A DNA stretch of 64,000 bases from Nansenia antarctica. Taxonomy: Eukaryota; Chordata; Actinopteri; Argentiniformes; Microstomatidae. Within the stretch, counting starts at the first letter, position 1, and each line of letters starts with the position of its first letter. The stretch is from the NCBI GenBank assembly GCA_963989245.1, contig OZ022352.1, positions 18,505,560 to 18,569,559 on the forward strand, in the 5' to 3' direction. Both the position numbers and the translations under genes were made by a program. Positions 45,870-57,419 of the stretch are shown here, in pieces. Below the pieces are notes generated by a model. It was not told the origin of the DNA and ran no database searches. It saw only the letters and a program-made list of their open reading frames with translations.

Positions 45870-47385
45870 AGAAAAGTTGTAGAGCAAGGTGAATGCACGC
45901 AAGGCTGCTGGCCCTGACGGCATCCCTGGCTGTGTGCTCAGGGCATGCGCTGGGCAGCTGGCAGAGATCTTCACTGACATTTTTAACCTGTCACTGGCCC
46001 AGTGACCCAAGTCAGCAACCATCATGCCGGTGCCGAAGAATTCTGCTGCAGAATTGAATTGAATTGAATGGCTTCCGCCCTGTTGCACTCACCCCCATCA
46101 TCATGATGTTCTTTGAGAGGTCGGTCCTGGCTCACTTCAAAGCCCAGGTCAACGGAGGATGCCATCTCCACTGCACTACGGTCCACCCAACCCAGGTGTT
46201 GATAAAAACAACACCTAGGCAAGGATGCTGTTCATTGACTTCAGCTCAGCATTTAACAACATCATCCCCTCCAAGCTGGTCACCAAACTCAGGGGCCTTG
46301 GCATCAGCATCTCCCTCTGCAACTAGACCCTGGACGTCCTGACCAACAGACCCCAATCTGTCAAGTTAGACAACCAAACCTCCTCCACCCTGACCTTGAA
46401 CACCGGTGTCCCACAGGGCTATGTGCTGAGCCCTCTCCTCTACTCCCTCTTCACTCACGACTGCGTGCCTGTGCATGGCTCGAACACCATCAAGTTCGCA
46501 GGCGACACCACGGTGGTAGGCCTAAGAAATAACAACGACGAGTTGGCCTACAGCAGTGGTTCTCAAACCTCTCCTCGGGGACCACCAGCCGTTCCACATA
46601 TTTCATCTGTTCCACCACCAGCACACCTGATTCAACTAATCAAGTGCAAAGCAATTATGGTTTGTACTTCATTAGTTGAATCAGGTGTGCTGGTGGTGGA
46701 ACAGATCAAATATGTGGAACGGCCGGTGGTCCCCGAGGAGAGGTTTGAGAACCACTGGCCTACAGGGAGGAGGTCTAGCACCTGGTGGTGTGGTGTGCCG
46801 ACAACAACCTGGCCCTGAATATCAACAAGGACAAGGAGCTCATTGTGGACTACAGGAAAGCTAGGGGCTACAAACACACCCCCATCTACATCAATGGGAT
46901 GGGGAGGTACAGTAAACCATGTCTCCAGCTACAAGTCCCTGGGTCCCAACATCCCCGAGGACCTATCTTGGACCCTCAACTCCTCCACCCTGGTGCCCAT
47001 CTGTCTCCTAGGATTCTGGTCAACTTCTACCGGTGCACCACCGAGAGCATCAGTGACAAACGGCATCACAGTTTGGTATTGCAGCTGCTCTGTCTCCGAC
47101 AGGAAGGCCCTGCAATACGTGGTGGAAACCGCCCAGTGCATCACCAGTGACAAATTCCCTTCTCCTGCCATCTAGGAAAGCCGGTGTCTGCAGAGAGCAC
47201 GAGGCATCATTAGGGAGACCTCTCACCCCAGCCACTGACTGTTTGCCCTCCTACCATCCAAGAGGCAGAACAGTATCCTCAGTACCCGTACCAGCAGGCT
47301 CAAGAACAGCTACTTCCATACAGCTGTCACTCTGCTTAACAAGCCCCATCCCCAACAGGGGTTTTTTATGTAAAAAAAAAAAAAA
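45870..47385 (+). pseudogene. Rex1/CR1-like LINE reverse transcriptase relic, interrupted by a hAT foldback element
   Basis: Blocks in order: RKAAGPDGIPGCVLRACAGQ, ATIMPVPKNSA, GFRPVALTPIIMMFFERSVL, a frame-shifted SKLVTKL region, NTGVPQGYVLSPLLYSLFTH, KFAGDTTVVGLRNNNDELAY, (204-bp insertion), WCADNNLALNINKDKELIVD, EDLSWTLNSSTLV, TNGITVWYCSCSVSDRKALQ and SRLKNSYFHTAVTLLN. This is the whole reverse transcriptase domain of a fish Jockey/CR1-type LINE. The palm motif reads AGD instead of ADD, so the first catalytic aspartate is lost, and there are stops and frameshifts throughout. An A-run follows at 47372-47384. Confidence 0.85.
46554..46757. mobile_element. hAT-type foldback MITE, 204 bp, with 8-bp target duplication GCCTACAG
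   Basis: The ends are CAGTGGTTCTCAAACC and GGTTTGAGAACCACTG, and almost the entire element is one inverted repeat with arms of about 90 bp. The octamer GCCTACAG precedes (46546-46553) and follows (46758-46765). It sits inside the LINE palm-domain frame between DELAY and REE. It is therefore younger than that LINE copy. Confidence 0.93.
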
Positions 47386-49290
47386 CTGTATGCTTTTTAG
47401 CACTTACTTGGAAGTATTTATGTTCTTGTAATTGTAGGTAATTTATATTGTGGATTTCTCTGAAGAGTTCTCTCTTGTGAACACTGTTGGGTAAGTAGCA
47501 CGCTTACCATGCCATTGACATAGAGCAGGAGTCTGGAGGTAGCTTTGATATATTTTTCATCTGCACTGAGATTTACTTCGGTGGATGAGTCATTCAGAAC
47601 ATATTCTATTATTCTCTTTCTTTTACTTAGGCCGCTAGGTCAACAACGTCAGCTATGCCAAGTCTGGAAACCTTCAAGATCCTTGGAGAAGCTTTTAAAA
47701 TTCCCTGGTCACTACCCACTACCAGACACATGTTATTTAATCGTAATGGTAAAAGTGAAAACTCCCAGAAAACCTTTTAGTAAAATTATAAATGTCAGTC
47801 TTATCAGAGAGCAATTTGATAACCCAAGCAAGAGAGCATGGATGCATGTTGGAATTATTTGAGAACCACAAAAGGAGGAAAATGTTTTTTATAAATTGTT
47901 GTTATTATTAGATATTTTTTATATTTTCTTTGTTCTGGGTTCTATTTCTGATAAGGTTCTTTAAAAACAACATATACATGTGAATGAGTCCAAGCAATAA
48001 GAGCTGCCTTATAGGGGTCTCAAAACCATTTTGAACAATGTATGTTTTGCTGAGATACCAAGTATTAATGGTAAGCCTATACAAAAACAAATGGATATGT
48101 GTCTATTAACTCCTTAAGTGTCCATTTCCCATAAGATTAGTCAGCAAGTTCTTCATTAAACTGTACTTCTCTTTATAATGCCCTCGTTGCAGCTTTTTCA
48201 TGCCTTTAGTGCAAACCTGAGACTTGATACCTGAAAATTGAACATCCAGCACAATATCTAAGTGGAAAACCCCATTAGAGGCAACATGAGGAATATATGT
48301 CTTCTTTTTGTTTTTTAAATGTGATGCTGTTTTGATTTCAGCCACCATAAGGCCTATACACAACTCATCAAACTAACCGCCTTTTCTGGAAGTTTTAGAA
48401 GATCTGATTATCTGCAATATGTGAAACGCTGAGGTGATTAATGCAGCCAGGAGTAGAAACAAGCTTCCTCTTTTTCTTCTTCTTCTTCTTTTTCTTCTTC
48501 TTCTTCTTCTTCTTCTTCTTCTTTTTCATCTTCTTTTTCTTCTTTTTCTTCTACACTACAAGCACAAATCAGGAGGAGTCGGCAATGAGAGGAGAGAAAG
48601 AAGAACGAGGAACTACCTACACAATCTAATAACTTACCATTCCAGTGTGGCGCTGGAGCAGATACTCATCAAAGATGGCTGCAAGCCGGGGTGACACCTC
48701 TCCTCACCCACGCAGCCTTCATTCATCTGCTCAAAGACAGATATAGTCTATAGAGCAGATGAGGTTTTCAGAACGAAACAATATTTTACAGACAAAAGTT
48801 CCATAGTAGTTTCACTACCTTGTGCTGTGTTTAGCTTTGATATGGGGTCTAACAGATATGCTGTATGACAGTTAAAGAGAATTGAGAACTGTGTTCCAAA
48901 TGCGGACCTACTGTACACTGTAGCCACCTATAGCTTCTATGCATTATACATCAGTACACAGTTGACACTTGTCATGAAGCAGAACCATCTTTTATAATCC
49001 AAACAACAAAGTCACACAGATGTATTTAGAAAGTAATGTTTCAGGCAGAGGCGCATCTTTGTTGCAGGTTGACAGAATCAGGCATTGCAGGAGGACAATA
49101 TAACTAGTATGCCTCTTTAGGAGTAAAAGCCCTGTTCATTAGTCATAAATAATGCAACATCAGTGGGGAGAGGGTGTGGAGGGGAGGGGGGGTGGGCGGA
49201 GGCTGGCATTGTTGGGCCACTCTGTGGACTTAATTAATAGGCCGTAGCTAAGAGCCATTAACAGGGGCCTGTAATGGGCATGATGAGAGA
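47386..49290. other. Non-coding stretch with a (CTT)n tract
   Basis: AT-rich unique-looking DNA. The 105-codon frame at 47545-47862 has no recognisable domain and no supporting context. (CTT)n lies at 48466-48552. Confidence 0.5.
48466..48552. repeat. (CTT)n trinucleotide microsatellite
   Basis: CTT units with TTT interruptions. It encodes only poly-Phe, poly-Leu or poly-Ser by frame. Confidence 0.93.
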
Positions 49291-49293
<3 letters not shown>

Positions 49294-49369
<76 letters not shown>

Positions 49370-49594
49370 TGCGTGTGTGTGTGTGTGTGTGTGTGTGCAT
49401 GTGCGTGTGTGTGTGTGCGTGTGTGCGTGTGTGTGTGTGTGCGCATGTGTGCGTGCGTGTGTGTATGTGTGTGTGTGTGTGTGTGCGTGTGTGTGTGCGT
49501 GTGCGTGTGTGTGTGTGCGTGTGTGCGTGTGTGTGTGTGTGCGCATGTGTGCGTGCGTGTGTGTATGTGTGTGTGTGTGTGCGTGTGTGTGTGT
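49294..49594. repeat. Long (GT)n array with GC variants and an internal 100-bp duplication
   Basis: About 300 bp of GT-rich repeat. The string GCGCATGTGTGCGTGCGTGT occurs at 49441 and again at 49541, showing segmental duplication inside the array. Confidence 0.95.
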
Positions 49595-50240
49595 CCTCTC
49601 TTTCTGTCTAGGTCACTAAACTGTACTGTTCCATCTAGGAGTTTACACTCAGCTTGTTATGATCCCATAGCGTTGTTTCACGCTCGATAAATTGCTCCAG
49701 CGATTGGTCCCACGGGAGGCATGAAATCGACAATGGTTCCATTGGTGGAGGTGGAGAGAGACGTTATGGCAATAACAGAAATTGGAATAGAATGATGGTT
49801 TGGCTTTCCAATGGAGGAAGGTAAGGATAGAGTGATTTCACATGAATTAAAAAAACAGAAAATACGTTTTTATTTTTATATTCTCTGCTCTTTCGAAAGG
49901 ACCTTGAGCGAAATATGTTTCAAACTCTAATTTCTCTACAATATTCTTATCATTGACATTGTTGTAAAACAATGCTGTGATAAGGGTAAATCTAACAGCT
50001 ATGTGTATGGTGTGATGTATGAAACCCTGTAGAACACCTCCTCCTTTCCTCCTCAAACTCACTTGACTTGGGTATGGTCTGCAGATGAAAGTGCAGTTAG
50101 CAGGGGCATGTGTACCATTACACACGGACAAGAAATGCTTTCATCTGAGGCATCTCAGAGACGAGCAGCAGACAGCAGACAGCAGTATCAGGATGACTTA
50201 GAACTCTAACAGCTTTGTACCATTATTAGTAATCACCCAG

Positions 50241-50242
<2 letters not shown>

Positions 50243-50314
<72 letters not shown>

Positions 50315-50317
50315 TCA
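50243..50317. repeat. (CT)n microsatellite
   Basis: Nearly pure CT dinucleotides, 75 bp. Confidence 0.96.
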
Positions 50318-50510
50318 AAGGTACAGTAAGTGGCCATAGCCAACCAACCCCTCACACACAACAAGGATGCCCTTCTGTGATAGGGGTCAAGTAGGGTACA
50401 CAGCAAGCTGTTGGAGGACCTCTAAGAGCTTCAAAAGGTCACCTATCGCCTAAAAGGCTCTAATGTCGGCCTGACAGAGGGAGACATGTCATACAGGGAG
50501 GCACAGGAGG

Positions 50511-50536
50511 TGTGTGTGTGTGTGTGTGTGTGTGTA
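50511..50536. repeat. (GT)n microsatellite, short
   Basis: About 12 GT units. Confidence 0.9.
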
Positions 50537-50790
50537 GTGTGTGTTGACTGTGAAGACAAAGCCCCCCCTATGGTTCAGTGTACGGCTCCAGGCCAAGTAC
50601 CGTAGGGGTCGTCTCAGCAGCAGGACACTCCATTGATGGTGTGTTCTGGACCATGTCTGTGGCTGATCTCATAGGCAGGGTGCTAAGGGATCCCCCTCGC
50701 TGCTCTCAGTCAACACTGCCTGTAGGCTTGGATCCACAAAATATTTGTATTTCTCACACTCTCTTTCATTTTATTTTTGGTGTTGCTCAC

Positions 50791-50792
50791 TG

Positions 50793-50878
<86 letters not shown>

Positions 50879-51000
50879 TCTCTGTCGCTCGCTTTTTCTT
50901 TCTTTTTATGTCGCTCCCTTTTTCTTTCTCTTTCTCTCCCTTTCCCCCCCACCTCTCTCTATGTCTCTCTCACTCTGTGTGTTTATGTGACTGTGTGTCT

Positions 51001-51052
<52 letters not shown>
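50791..51052. repeat. CT-rich region with two (CT)n microsatellites
   Basis: Pure CT at 50797-50873 and 51009-51050, joined by a pyrimidine-rich spacer. A long plus-strand open frame here (226 codons) is a product of the repeat. Confidence 0.94.
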
Positions 51053-51053
<1 letters not shown>

Positions 51054-52480
51054 GCAGTCTCCCCAAGAGAGCCGGGCAGAAAGGCACAAACAGCCTCCTG
51101 AAATCGATAAGACAATTCGCCCCCCCCCCCAAAAAAAAAAAAAGAAGAAGAAAATCAAAGCCATCGTCTCCTGCAGAAAATGTGTCCGGAAACAATCTCT
51201 TCCACATATTTTCTGCTTGGATAGCTTATTTGGCTCCCTGTGTCTCTTCTCCCTGTAGTTTTCTGAATCATTTGGTTACGGATTTGTTCGTCAATCTTGC
51301 TATGAATAAATATAATATTTCCTTCCCAAAACTGTGGATCCCCAGGTGCAAGAGTAGCATATACACAGTGTACATAGATACGTACATACGTACGTACAAT
51401 ACATACAGTTCATCTCACATGCTGAATGAAAACAAGACACCTCACATTAAGATACAGTAGTACACTAATAAGACAGGTTAGAGTTAGTGTGTTAATGGAC
51501 TTTCCGCCCAATTTCAGCTAAAATGCAGATGGAGGCGTAACTCAACCCTGGAGGCCATTAAGGAAGTCTGCGTTATTGTGTTATTTTATACCCAGACTCC
51601 ATCAGTAAAATATTGTCTAATGGCATTACCACACATCTTAGCGTATTAATTCCTCTTCCTGCTAAGTTATACCAATGTTTGCTAATGCTCTTTCACCACA
51701 AAAACGAAAACATCAGCACCTTTGACCCAATCAAGTCATTAAAGAAGCTTTCTACTGTTTTCACGATGACTTCATGGGCAATTTCGAAAGCCATGATGGT
51801 GCTTTTACCAGGTTGGCCAGCGGTTTCAGTGTTCATCATGTTAGCATTTTGAGATGCACTTGTGGTTGTTTTATGACTTGTCTGAGGTGGACAAGTGCGC
51901 CTTACGAGGTTGCTTAGGAATGCTGTTGTTCTCTCCATGGTAATAATGTGCCTGTGTGGCTTCATTCTAAAACGTCCATATTGCCCACAGAAACAATTAA
52001 GGGGAAAGGGGGATTGGCTGTAATGGCCTCTGTGAATGTTCCTCTTGAGTCGCGAGACCTAAGAGATTCCCTGTAGACTACAGGGGAGACTGGTTTATCT
52101 AATGCATTGCAGTTCATGGATAGAAATAGAGGCTGATAAATTCGTTTTTTCTTTTCCTTTTAAATAGTATTACGTATTTTGATCGTCATTATTCATTTCA
52201 TTTGTCGTTTGTGGGTAAACAATTTTGCAAGAGGTAAGAAGGAAAATGTAAGGAAGCAGATTAGGGTGTTGTTATTATTTCTTCCTTTTTCTCTTCCTTT
52301 ATCTCACCTCTTTAACATGTTCTTATTATAATGAGGTTCTTGACAGTGGCAGGTTAGCACCCAGGCCTGGCAGCCTTTAGCAGCGCCCAGACTCCGCCAA
52401 TTAATCAGGTTCACACATTCAGCTATTCTCAAGAAGATTGATAAGGAAGCAGGAGCGTCACGGAGGAAACAGAGATTGAT
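51053..52480. other. Non-coding stretch, unique-looking
   Basis: After a C-run and A-run at 51119-51144 the DNA is AT-rich and free of recognised repeats. Frames at 51613-51965 lack any motif. The low repeat content makes it a reasonable place to test for conserved non-coding elements. Confidence 0.45.
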
Positions 52481-52485
52481 TAGTA

Positions 52486-52488
52486 TTG

Positions 52489-52550
<62 letters not shown>

Positions 52551-52604
52551 TGTGTGTGTGTGTGTGTGCATGTGTGTGTGTGCGTGTGTGTGTGTGTGTG
52601 TGTG
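52486..52604. repeat. (GT)n microsatellite with GCGT block
   Basis: GT, then five GCGT units, then GT with ATGT variants. Confidence 0.96.
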
Positions 52605-52756
52605 GTGTGGGTGGTCAGGGCTAGCAGCCTCTAAATCAGTCCTCTCCCAGACGTCCATCCTCCACCTGCTGTAAGGTATAATGATGTGATGTTTATGTAT
52701 AGCGGTGTGAGCTGGACTCATCTGCATTCTTCTTCCTCTTCAGGGGACGAGGAGGG

Positions 52757-52970
52757 GCGCTTAGGTGGCGTAGCGGGTTAAGCGCTGACCATGTAACCGC
52801 AGGGTCCCTGGTTCGATTCCAGCCGGGGACATATCCTGCATGTCATCCCTTCTCTCTCTCTCACCCATCCTTCCTGTCTAAATCTTCACTGTATCTGTCA
52901 ATAAAATGAAAAATATGAGTGGGACTGCCCCACTCAGAAAAAATAACTAAAATTGTATTTATTTATTTTA
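52757..52970 (+). mobile_element. tRNA-derived SINE
   Basis: The head has Pol III boxes in proper spacing: A-box-like TGGCGTAGCGG near 52764 and B box GGTTCGATTCC near 52810. It is followed by a pyrimidine-rich CTCTCTCTCACCCATCC stretch, then GTCAATAAAATGAAAAAT and an A-rich tail. GAGGAGG occurs on both sides (52750-52756 and about 52971-52978), a possible target duplication. The head alone looks like a tRNA, but the tail marks a SINE. Confidence 0.75.
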
Positions 52971-53915
52971 AAAGAGGAGGAGGAGATATAGGGCTCATCT
53001 TCTTTCCTCCAATCTGTCTTTGTTCAGTCATAGTCACCGATTGAATAGGATCAGGATAGGTGTAAGCAACCTAGCGAATGGAATAGGGGAGTTCTAGGTT
53101 ACACACCCATCCATCGGTCTCAGATTGAAAGAGTGAACGAGGTCAGACAGGACTCGGGAACAACTTCCTGGAATGAAACACAGCCCGCAGTCTGCTGCCA
53201 TCCCTCTGAGAGCTGGCCAGTTACCGTGGACACACCAGCCCCGCCATAACTCTGACATTACCTCCACGGGGTTGCCTGGTAACAAAGGGTTGGGTCACCT
53301 CTTACAGGGTACTTTAATTCAATTATAGTCTGAGGGAGTCGTAAATTCACAACAAATGCAGCAACCCGTCTTAGCACATCTTGTTTTGGTTTCTACACAG
53401 CACATCTGTGAACTTAATCACCTATTGATTAAATCCAGCATATGTCATTGTTTACATTGGCTCTCATTATTCCTTAAGTGGACCATTAGAAAGCCTCCTG
53501 GATTGTATTCTCTTCCTATCATTTAGAATCGCGATTTTTCCATCCTCCATTCCATTGTCAAATAAATTGATCTTGTACAGTATCATTTTGCTTTCAGCCG
53601 GTTGCAAAAAAATGCATGTCATCAGTAAACAAGCACTTTAAATAGTCGATCACATTGAGATTCCGTATTCACTAGTAAGAAATTAAATTGAGACGAGTGC
53701 CCGTCGTTGTTGGAGACAGAGATGGCTATTGGCAGAAGACATACAATAGCCCCCTCCACATACCATGGGCAGGGAGTAGGCGGAAGATAAATTATTTATT
53801 GTGAGATTTATATGGAGAGGTGAGGAGATGTCCCTTTAATGGCTTTAATAACGCAGGGCCTTGGCTTCATCCATCACAGTGGTAGACAGTCTCCCCGGGC
53901 TGCTACTGAGCACAC

Positions 53916-53916
53916 A

Positions 53917-53978
<62 letters not shown>
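53916..53978. repeat. (CA)n microsatellite
   Basis: Pure CA dinucleotides. A second short CA/CG tract lies at 54066-54101. Confidence 0.95.
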
Positions 53979-53982
<4 letters not shown>

Positions 53983-54307
53983 CTCTGTAATGGCCGCTGT
54001 TTAACCCCGGCCGCGCCAGGGCACCTATCGCCACATACTGTAGCTTTAATTACTGACCCGGATCACACATACACACACACGCGCGCGCACACACACACAC
54101 GCAGCCACCCGACAGCGTCACACCTCTTTGTCTTACTGGTGCAATTTTCTCCTCCTTCAGTTGGTGAACCTCCAGCTATGTTTTTGGGGCTGTTTCCTCC
54201 TCTGCATTCGTTTCCTCATTCCCTCCTCTCTGTTTGATTCATCTGTTATCCTCTCTGACCGTGATTAACCTGACTGAGACTGTGAGGCAATATTAGAGGG
54301 CTCAATC

Positions 54308-54430
54308 AAAGCTTATCTTCTTCTTCTTCTTCTTCTTCTCTCTCCACTTCTCTCCACTTCCCTCTCTCATCCTCTCTCTCTCATTCTCTCTCTCTCATTC
54401 TCTCTCATTCTCTCTCTCCCCCTCCATATC
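54308..54430. repeat. (CTT)n and CT-rich low-complexity stretch
   Basis: CTT units at 54312-54338, followed by TCTCTCATTC and CTCTCTC variants. Confidence 0.85.
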
Positions 54431-54757
54431 TCTCTGGCCGCAGGAAGAAATGTGAACAGTCTAAAAATGGAGCTCTGACACCCCATGGACTTTTTTATTA
54501 TGGCACTTCATTTTCTTGGAAATTAGATTACCATTTTCCGTTTGTGTCATTTTCTGTTATTATGTTGTAATTGTGTTAGGTGAATTATACATGTGCGACA
54601 GGCTACAGCGAAGCACTGCAGTCAACTGGCCACTGGCTGACGGATAGAAATGATGATACACTGCTACACTGTCTGACATATGTATTTCGGTATACATACC
54701 TTTGTTTCCTTAGAGAATGGTTTGGTCTTGGAATGTCATCTAGCAGTGGAGTACCTG

Positions 54758-54878
54758 ACCGGTTTCAGAGACAAGGCTTAAGCCTAGTCCTGGACTAAAT
54801 CACACTTTCAATGTAAAATCTCTATTGAAGATGTTTTTTAGTCTAGGATTAGGCTTAAGCCTTGTCTGTGAAACCGGC
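54758..54878. mobile_element. Short foldback element (MITE), about 121 bp
   Basis: CCGGTTTCAGAGACAAGGCT then TAAGCCTAGTCCTGGACTAA is mirrored by TTAGTCTAGGATTAGGCTTA then AGCCTTGTCTGTGAAACCGG. The arms are about 45 bp around a roughly 30-bp spacer. No clear target duplication, so family unassigned. Confidence 0.8.
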
Positions 54879-55891
54879 CCAATAATATTAAGTGCCACAG
54901 TCTCAAAACTGTTTTCACTTCTTTACATCATTATTATTATCAAGACCGATAACGGTATGCAACAACAATGTAGATGTAGCAACAGTCGTATAGGAGCTAG
55001 CAGCGACAACGGTTGAATTGTTGTCGCTTAGAAAATGGCACAGGAGCTGTCGTCTTACCTTTGATACCTTCTTTTGACATCAGTAGAGAGATAGTACGCA
55101 TATTCACATGGTGGAATCTAATCCTTGAACGTCTCAGTGTAACAGTGTATACCACCATATGCCCTGGCAGTATGGTAGCACCATCTGGAGGACCTCTCTG
55201 GGGACGACCCCAGCCTTGACCTTGCTGGGTGTTTAGAGGCCCAGGGTGGGTAGCCTGTCTGTCACTGGCAGATCGGTACATAGACCCGTGCGTCACTAAC
55301 AGGGTTTTCTGCTCTCTGAAGTTCTTGTTTCTTCTGTGTGTTAGATGTTAGGGAGAATTCCCCCGATTGTGAGTTTAATCGTGATCCTCATTTGCCCTTC
55401 CGGAGGAGTTCTTGAGGAGAAGGCCTTGTGAATCACATAATAATAAATACTTGATGGCATCATCAGACATTATGATAGTGAATGATTTGTCGTGTCATAT
55501 TATTACCACATGTACAACCAGCACCTTCAAGTCTGACTAAGCAATGCCTGGTTATCTGAACATGGGACATCAGACGTTGCTTCTCTAGTTTGACTCCCCT
55601 CCCCTCTCCTCAAGTCATTAATAATACTAATATCATACCATAATACCATCTGTATGAATATTTCAGGAGGGTGTGTGTAGCAGGTATCCTTTACCAGGCC
55701 CTGACCGAACGTTAACCTGTGTGCTCATTCCGTGGCCTTTGTGTCACTAATGACAGAGATGACTAAATCAATACTTGGTTTCAAAATGCATAGGAAGATC
55801 GTCCAGGAAATCAAAAACCAAAAACATGACCACATGTTGTTCATGTAACTGATCTGCTGGAACAGTTGTTTTTGTAGTTTCTAGTACATTT
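54879..55891. other. Non-coding stretch, nothing recognised
   Basis: No repeat or coding signal I can support. Overlapping short frames at 54997-55296 show no domain. Confidence 0.5.
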
Positions 55892-56207
55892 GTGACAGCA
55901 GTAAGTCGGGAAATTGTTTTTAGACTTTTATTCTGAACATTTTAAATACATTTCAACGTTGTTGAAAATCAATGACACGCTCGCTAGTCAAGCCAAGATA
56001 TTGCAATGCAATGAATTCAGTGAGTAATCCCCACTACTACCTAGTTGACACTACTACACTACTTTACATTGTTAGCAGGCTCACAAAACAAGCTGTGTTA
56101 GTTGACTAGCGAGTGTGTCATTGATGTTGTATGTATTTAAAATGTTCTGAATAAAAGTCTGAATTTTGATCGACTGCCAACTTGTTCCCGGTTTCACCAG
56201 CTGTCAC
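55892..56207. mobile_element. Foldback member of the GTGACA...TGTCAC family, 316 bp
   Basis: It starts GTGACAGCAGTAAGTCGG and ends GGTTTCACCAGCTGTCAC. Inner arms GACTTTTATTCTGAACATTT and AAATGTTCTGAATAAAAGTC are exact inverted repeats, as are TGACACGCTCGCTAGTCAA and TTGACTAGCGAGTGTGTCA with one mismatch. The centre (AAGATATTGCAATGCAATG through GGCTCACAAAACAAGCTGTG) is shared with 39390-39510. A clean target duplication is not visible. Confidence 0.75.
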
Positions 56208-56539
56208 ATTTTGGTCATGACGTCATTTGGTCATGGAACACAGTGTAACATGATTTTTTAATAAAGAGTAATTTGCTGATGTCTTGTGCTGGAAATAGTG
56301 CAGTGTTCAGTAGTCAATAGCTGTGTTTCCATAACAGCGAATTAAAAATAAGTGTGTGCAAATTATGTGCGTTTCTGGTTTGGGGACGAATAGTCTAGGC
56401 TACGTAAAGCGTAATTTCATCAGAGGATGATGCGGTATAGGCTACTTATACAGTACATATAACATGACACACAAACTAAAATACTTTCCCCTCCTCTCTC
56501 TATCTCTCCTCTTCTCTGCCCTCCTCCTCTCTGCCATCC

Positions 56540-56620
56540 TTCCTATCTGTAAACATACAGCTGTCTCCCTAAACTGGGAATACGAACAACTGTCTCCCTA
56601 AACTGGGAATAAGAGCAACT
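56540..56620. repeat. Tandem duplication, unit about 33 bp
   Basis: CTGTCTCCCTAAACTGGGAA occurs twice in direct succession (near 56560 and 56590). Confidence 0.8.
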
Positions 56621-56999
56621 CTCCCTGAACATCAAAACCATGTTGTCTTGCAGCAGAACAAGTGGCCTTATACATATAAAACACAAGAAAGACCAATTCT
56701 GTGAAGATGCAGACAGCGGAAACAGCTGATGCATGTGAGCTGAATGTTCGCTACATCAGAGTTTATTCGGCAAATCTGTTTCCATCGAACTTTTTGCGTA
56801 TTAACTCTGATTTGCAAAAGGCAACAACCACCTCTGAGAACATACAACAGACTATACGCAGGTAAGCATTTAAGGTCTGTGAATTGACTATCGATGGCTT
56901 GTAAATGATGACCCGAGTGGGTCTCTAACCCCCGGTTGGAGGTGGGAGATTGGGGTTCAAGACCCGCTGGGGGCGAGTTACTCTACCCTGGGGTTCGCC

Positions 57000-57335
57000 T
57001 CAGCCTCCCTTTTGCTCAATTCTTCGTGTCACTGATTCCGCAAGATGTTGGAAACATTCCTTTGAGATTCTGGTCCATGATGACGTGATTGCATCACGCA
57101 ATTCCTGCAGACTTTTGAGGTAGACTTTCAAGCTATTGGATTCAGATCCTGTGACTGGGAAGGCCACTTGTCATGTTCATGAAACCAGTTTGAGACGACT
57201 CTTTCTTTGTGACATGGTGCATTATCATGCTGGACGTAGCCATTAGAAGATGGGTACATTGTGGCCATGAAGGGATGCACATGGTCAGCAACAATACTGA
57301 AATAGGGTGTGACCACAGACCAGACCCTGTCAAAT
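57000..57335 (-). pseudogene. Tc1/mariner transposase fragment
   Basis: On minus: HPFMATMYPSSNGYVQHDNA then PCHKERVVSNWFHEH and WPSQSQDLNPIA. The aspartate of HDNAPCH is the second acidic residue of the DDE/D triad. The third (E of DLNPIEHLW) is lost, since the frame reads DLNPIA and stops. A decayed CRNCVMQSRHHGPESQRNVS block follows, corresponding to the transposase C-terminus. Roughly the last third of the enzyme is present and is inactive. Confidence 0.85.
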
Positions 57336-57359
57336 GTAGGTCCTACACTAGCTGGTATA

Positions 57360-57415
57360 GCTGCAAAATGTAGGGGAATTAATCAAAAAAATGTAGGGGA
57401 ATTAATCAAAAGTTT
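57360..57415. repeat. 24-bp tandem duplication
   Basis: AAATGTAGGGGAATTAATCA occurs twice in succession. Confidence 0.85.
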
Positions 57416-57419
57416 ATCA

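Noticed and set aside
47545..47862. 105-codon frame
   Set aside because: No motif, no splice or promoter support; length is within chance for AT-rich DNA of this size.
50578..51460. Two plus-strand frames of about 226 codons
   Set aside because: Their length comes from (CT)n tracts; the non-repeat ends show no motif.
52757..52835. Candidate tRNA gene
   Set aside because: A and B boxes are present, but a pyrimidine-rich body and an A-rich tail follow, as in a SINE. The stems are imperfect for a functional tRNA.
56895..57010. Second possible SINE head with GGTTCAAGACC
   Set aside because: A B-box-like string only; no A box at proper spacing and no tail. It directly adjoins the Tc1 fragment.
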